This document shows, piece after piece, positions 61,057 through 64,000 of a stretch of 64,000 nucleotides of DNA. The DNA comes from GCA-2705995 sp048267965 (GTDB taxonomy: Bacteria > Bacteroidota > Bacteroidia > Flavobacteriales_G > Salibacteraceae). Numbering within the stretch: the first letter of the stretch is position 1; the number at the start of each line of letters is the position of its first letter. The DNA lies in NCBI GenBank assembly GCA_048267965.1, contig JBLWWK010000001.1, positions 1 to 64,000 on the forward strand, in the 5' to 3' direction. The position numbers and the translations under genes were made by a program. The notes beneath the pieces were generated by a model that ran no database searches, was not told where the DNA came from, and was given only the letters and a program-made list of their open reading frames with translations.

Positions 61057-62365
61057 TTTTATTTTAAAAAGTTGGGCTGTCTTGCTTTTCTGGGTAGCCA
61101 CTTTATCGGTAGGAGCCCAAATTCCATCACCCGGAAAACTAACCGACCAAAAGATTTTGATTTTGGGAGGCGTTGCACATGTTGGGAATGGAGACGTGAT
61201 TGAAAATTCTGCAATTGCCGTTGAAAACGGATTGCTTCAATTTGTGAAAAATCAATTGATTTATCGCATCGATCAGGCAGAATACGATACGGTAATTCAT
61301 CTCAACGGGCAACATGTCTATCCAGGGTTTATTGCTTGTAATACCACGCTAGGATTAAGAGAAATAGATGCAGTTCGCGCTACTTTAGATTATGACGATG
61401 TTGGGGATTACAATCCCAATATTCGAAGCGCAATTGCCTTCAATACCGATTCTAAAATAACCCCAACCGTTCGGTTTAATGGTGTTTTATTGGGGCAAAT
61501 TACTCCAAGAGGAGGCATAATCTCCGGATCGAGTTCTGTAATGCATTTCGATGGCTGGAATTGGGAAGACGCTTTAGTAGCAGAAGATGAAGGTGTTCAT
61601 CTCAATTGGCCTAAAAGATTTACTCAAAAAGGCGGTTGGGGAAAACCTATAACCACAGAGAAAAACAAGAACTCAGACGATAGAGTAGATGCGATTTATC
61701 GGTTTTTTAACGAAGCAAAAGCGTATTCAAGAAAGCCCTCGGGAAAGATTAAAAACCTTCGTTTCGAAGCAATGAAGGGTATTTTTAACGGAGAAAAAAC
61801 GCTGTACATCCATTGTGATTTTGCAAGAGAAATTCTTCAGGCCGTAGAAATTAAACGTCATTTCGATTTAGAAAAAGTAGTAATTGTGGGCGGTTACGAG
61901 GCGTATTTAATACCAGAAGTATTGCGAGATAATCACGTAAGTGTTTTGTTATCGAACCTACATAGCTTACCCAAAAGAGAGCAAGATCCTATTGATTTGC
62001 CCTATCAAATGCCGAGTATTTTAATTGAACTAGACATTCCGTTTGCCATCGATATGAGTGGAAGCATGGAAGCAATGAATACTCGAAATCTTCCGTTTAC
62101 CGCAGGCACCGCAGTGGCGTATGGTTTGTCTTACGAGAAAGCCATCGAGTCAATTACATTGGCTCCTGCAAAAATGCTGGGTATAGAAAGCATGTACGGC
62201 ACATTAGAGGCCGGAAAAAGTGCTACACTTTTTGTGTCTTACGGAGACGCTTTAGACATGCGCACCAATCAGTTGCACTTTGCTTTGGTGAACGGTAAGT
62301 TTATTCAACTTTCTCATCCTCAGTTAGATTTATACAAGAAATTTCAGAAGAAATACCGAAATTGA
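61049..62365 (+). CDS. Exported amidohydrolase-like protein, catalytic motif missing
   Basis: 438 residues with a signal peptide (SWAVLLFWVATLSVGAQ). It has the amidohydrolase fold pattern (ILILGGVAHVGNGDVIENSAIAVENG, HVYPGFIACNTTLGLRE, SITLAPAKMLGIESMYGTLEAGKSATLFV) but no HxH after the first strand, where NTT stands. It is therefore likely inactive alone and may be a partner of the upstream enzyme, whose own first module has the same loss. Overlaps the upstream gene by 8 bp, showing coupling. Confidence 0.82.
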   Translation: MNNFILKSWAVLLFWVATLSVGAQIPSPGKLTDQKILILGGVAHVGNGDVIENSAIAVENGLLQFVKNQLIYRIDQAEYDTVIHLNGQHVYPGFIACNTTLGLREIDAVRATLDYDDVGDYNPNIRSAIAFNTDSKITPTVRFNGVLLGQITPRGGIISGSSSVMHFDGWNWEDALVAEDEGVHLNWPKRFTQKGGWGKPITTEKNKNSDDRVDAIYRFFNEAKAYSRKPSGKIKNLRFEAMKGIFNGEKTLYIHCDFAREILQAVEIKRHFDLEKVVIVGGYEAYLIPEVLRDNHVSVLLSNLHSLPKREQDPIDLPYQMPSILIELDIPFAIDMSGSMEAMNTRNLPFTAGTAVAYGLSYEKAIESITLAPAKMLGIESMYGTLEAGKSATLFVSYGDALDMRTNQLHFALVNGKFIQLSHPQLDLYKKFQKKYRN

Positions 62366-62369
62366 TGAC

Positions 62370-62729
62370 ATGAATCGTTTTAGATGGTTAATCTGTTTAC
62401 TCATTTCGGTAGGAACCGTTTCTTGCGCTGAAGAAGAAAAAACATGGACAGTAACTTACCGCGTTGATGTTCAGGGAGGTTCGGCAACAGAATTTCGAGT
62501 GCGATACTTAACACAAAGTCAAGCAACACGAGAAGTAGGGCCTTTCTCAACTTATTGGGAATCTCCAGCTCTCACGGAATTTAAAGATGCCGAAAATGTG
62601 CGGTTAACCGTAGAAAGAATTTCAGGAGACGCAACGTTAAATTTGGCCATTCTCAGAAACGGAGCCGTTCATGAGAGTGGCCAAATGGTATCAAGTGAAA
62701 ATGAAAGAGAAATTGAAGATCAACTTTGA
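62370..62729 (+). CDS. Small hypothetical lipoprotein
   Basis: 119 residues with a lipobox signal (FRWLICLLISVGTVSC, Cys at 19), then a short acidic stretch and a beta-rich domain (TWTVTYRVDVQGGSATEFRVRYL...VRLTVERISGDATLNLAILRNG). No family recognised. Starts 4 bp after the amidohydrolase-like gene, so part of that operon. The repeated 10-mer (62408-62417) encodes part of its signal peptide. The 3' end overlaps convergent trpS by 10 bp. Confidence 0.65.
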   Translation: MNRFRWLICLLISVGTVSCAEEEKTWTVTYRVDVQGGSATEFRVRYLTQSQATREVGPFSTYWESPALTEFKDAENVRLTVERISGDATLNLAILRNGAVHESGQMVSSENEREIEDQL

Positions 62730-63700
62730 GTTGAATAGCCCACCTTTTCTCTCACTCTATTAATAACTTCTTTTGCAGTAACTCGCGCTTTGTCGGCACC
62801 CTGAAAAAGAATCTCGTCAAGCTCAGATTTGTTGTTCATCAAGTAATTGTACTTCTCTCTGGCTTCACCAAAGCGCTCTAAAATCTCTTCGAAAATAGCT
62901 TTCTTGGCGTGTCCGTAACCGTAGCCCCCTTTTAAGTAATTTTCGCGCATTTCTGCCACTTTTTCTGTAGGAGCCAATAACTCATATATCGCAAAAGCAT
63001 TACAAGTGTCGGGGTTTTTAGGTTCTTCTATCGGTGTGCTATCGGTAACAATGCTATTCACCACTTTCTTTAACTTCTTTTCAGGCAAGAAAATGTTAAT
63101 AGTATTGTCTCTTGATTTGCTCATTTTTTCACCATCTAAACCCGGTACTAACTTGGTGTTTTCTTCTGTTTTAGCTTCTGGAATTTTAAAAGTTTCGCCC
63201 ATTTGATGATTAAAGCGAGAAGCAACATCCCGGGTGATTTCCAAGTGCTGTAATTGATCTTTACCAACAGGTACAAAGTCGGCATCGTATAGTAAAATAT
63301 CTGCCGCCATTAACATAGGATAGGTGAACAAACCGGCATTTACATCGGCTAATCGGTCTGCTTTGTCTTTAAAAGAGTGAGCCAAGGTTAAGCGTTGGTA
63401 AGGGAAAAAACAGCTTAGATACCAAGACAATTCGCAAGTTTCAGGCACATCACTCTGGCGGTAAAAAACAGTTTTGTTGGGGTCTAACCCCGCGGCAAGC
63501 CAAGTGGCTGCAACAGAATAAGTGTTTTCTCGTACTTCTTCTGCACTCTTAATTTGCGTTAGCGTATGCATGTCTGCAATAAACAAGTAAGAATTTGAAG
63601 ATGGGTTGTTTGCTAAGTTGATAGCCGGCAGTATAGCTCCTAATAGATTACCCAAGTGAGGAATCCCAGTTGCTTGTACGCCCGTAAGTATTCTTGCCAT
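62720..63700 (-). CDS. trpS: Tryptophanyl-tRNA synthetase
   Basis: 326 residues, class I synthetase of normal bacterial length. The HIGH-type motif is GIPHLGNLLGA (residues 12-22) and the KMSKS motif is GEKMSKSRDNTI. MAADILLYDADFVPVGKDQLQHLE forms part of the tryptophan pocket. Charges tRNA-Trp. A perfect -7 box lies 20 nt upstream. plsC is divergent from it, an order seen in other Flavobacteriales. Confidence 0.96.
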   Translation of the reverse strand: MARILTGVQATGIPHLGNLLGAILPAINLANNPSSNSYLFIADMHTLTQIKSAEEVRENTYSVAATWLAAGLDPNKTVFYRQSDVPETCELSWYLSCFFPYQRLTLAHSFKDKADRLADVNAGLFTYPMLMAADILLYDADFVPVGKDQLQHLEITRDVASRFNHQMGETFKIPEAKTEENTKLVPGLDGEKMSKSRDNTINIFLPEKKLKKVVNSIVTDSTPIEEPKNPDTCNAFAIYELLAPTEKVAEMRENYLKGGYGYGHAKKAIFEEILERFGEAREKYNYLMNNKSELDEILFQGADKARVTAKEVINRVREKVGYSTQS

Positions 63701-63720
63701 TTGTCTTCGTTTTAATCCAT

Positions 63721-63728
63721 CAAAAGTA
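63721..63728 (-). promoter_or_regulatory. Candidate -7 box (TACTTTTG) of trpS
   Basis: Perfect TAnnTTTG on the minus strand, 20 nt before the ATG at 63700. A TTG lies 24 bp further upstream, close to the expected -33 distance. Confidence 0.5.
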
Positions 63729-63801
63729 AAAAATACCTCTGCAGAAAATATTCAAGGTTGCACTAACAATTAAGGAATCGAATATCTTAGTAGGCTTCAA
63801 A

Positions 63802-64000
63802 ATGATCAACTATCTAAAAATACCGTTCCGTTTTGCGTACAAGGTGTATTTCTTGCTGCTGTTTTTCAGTTCGTTGGCAGTACTATACCCTTTGTTTTAC
63901 TATTTCTTGTCGAATGAAAAGAGATGGCCGAGAGCATTTTATTGGATGCGTATTTGGGGAACATTTCTTCGTTATGCTTCAGGTATTTTTATTCAATTCG
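63802..64000 (+). CDS. plsC: 1-acyl-sn-glycerol-3-phosphate acyltransferase, N-terminal part
   Basis: The frame is open from the ATG at 63802 to the window edge (66 codons). It reads MINYLKIPFRFAYKVYFLLL, a TM segment, then KRWPRAFYWMRIWGTFLRYASGIF, which is the typical N-terminus of Bacteroidota PlsC-type acyltransferases. The catalytic HX4D motif would lie beyond the edge, so the assignment rests on the N-terminus and on its place next to trpS. Confidence 0.65.
   Translation, partial: MINYLKIPFRFAYKVYFLLLFFSSLAVLYPLFYYFLSNEKRWPRAFYWMRIWGTFLRYASGIFIQF

Larger units (their letters stand above)
795..62417. repeat. Dispersed family of the 10-mer GGTAGGAACC / GGTTCCTACC
   Basis: Exact copies found by eye. 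GGTAGGAACC starts at 7774, 11004, 15284, 17739, 26012, 43675, 53885, 58206, 59166 and 62408. GGTTCCTACC starts at 795, 3106, 5100, 11022, 14442, 18375, 18684, 24659, 33285, 35827, 41972, 43702, 49550, 50564, 58305 and 59613. That is 26 in 64 kb, on both strands, all inside genes. Copies differing only at an end base lie at 4784, 8227, 8443, 16669, 20507, 22488, 22505, 24244, 37365, 49666, 52751, 55405 and 55760. Copies with G or T for the third-last base lie at 11266, 13776, 18909, 26330, 27068, 30299, 32322, 39425, 47883 and 61109. The most frequent context is C before and G after. Confidence 0.9.

Noticed and set aside
795..62417. Treating the 10-mer family as a HIP1-like palindrome or a restriction site
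   Set aside because: The 10-mer is not palindromic, and its edges and third-last base vary in a way unlike a strict recognition site; a methylation target is still possible.
795..62417. Explaining the motif only as a conserved protein motif (VGT/VPT)
   Set aside because: It lies in unrelated proteins, at unlike positions, on both strands and in several frames, and also between genes.
1..64000. CRISPR array, tRNA, rRNA, insertion sequence or prophage
   Set aside because: I saw no regularly spaced repeats, no cloverleaf sequence, no transposase or phage gene and no rRNA-like sequence in the window.

Overview
The window looks like a chromosomal segment of a marine or freshwater Bacteroidota, most likely order Flavobacteriales. 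The evidence is the AT-rich sequence, C-terminal type IX secretion (T9SS) sorting domains, many TAnnTTTG -7 promoter boxes, weak Shine-Dalgarno sequences, and family-typical genes (DUF6341/DUF6427 pair beside purine genes, ExbB-x-ExbD-ExbD cluster, paired amidohydrolases). I see no rRNA, tRNA, CRISPR array, complete insertion sequence or prophage.

Layout. 1-729 is a decayed zone: the last ~60 codons of a T9SS cargo protein (minus strand) cut off by two REP-like hairpins. 730-18321 is a surface-polysaccharide locus: an MBOAT O-acyltransferase with an AlgX/AlgJ-like SGNH partner, three multi-TM PMT-type glycosyltransferases, a three-GT2-domain glycosyltransferase, a Wzt/Wzm ABC exporter pair, two GT4 glycosyltransferases and an O-antigen ligase/polymerase. 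A HigB toxin / HigA-IrrE fusion module sits inside it. 18267-21197 carries tRNA modification (queA, trhO). 21282-23724 carries tyrosine catabolism (hmgA, hppD). 23816-28001 holds a MORN-repeat secreted protein and a 7TMR-DISM hybrid histidine kinase. 28067-33512 holds a ClC channel, a TlpA-like lipoprotein, a small lipoprotein and aspS. 33650-37160 holds a beta-barrel protein, an acyl-CoA carboxylase subunit and a thioredoxin-like protein. 37249-42401 holds purD, DUF6341/DUF6427, purQ, tatD and ansA. 42404-47077 holds a TMTC-type TPR membrane protein and the ExbB/ExbD energy-transducing cluster. 47127-55337 holds a CPBP protease, dusB, a LolC/E-type permease, rbfA, an MsbA-type exporter, a SprB-repeat T9SS protein and hflX. 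55562-64000 holds another T9SS cargo, a small membrane protein, an amidohydrolase pair, a lipoprotein, trpS and the start of plsC.

The most striking feature is not a gene. A non-palindromic 10-mer, GGTAGGAACC (complement GGTTCCTACC), occurs exactly at least 26 times in 64 kb on both strands, against roughly 0.1 expected from base composition, with over 20 further one-mismatch copies. In 22 of the 26 copies it is read as Val-Gly-Thr or Val-Pro-Thr, but others lie in different frames. Inverted pairs form hairpins, one of them intergenic between hmgA and hppD. This resembles the density and arrangement of DNA uptake sequences or Chi-like sites in other phyla. I know of no such element described for this group. 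A Gly-Thr codon-pair preference (GGA-ACC) is the main competing explanation and may contribute.

Many genes have a perfect TAnnTTTG box just upstream of the start. In rbfA and tatD it ends 4 nt from the ATG, suggesting leaderless transcripts.
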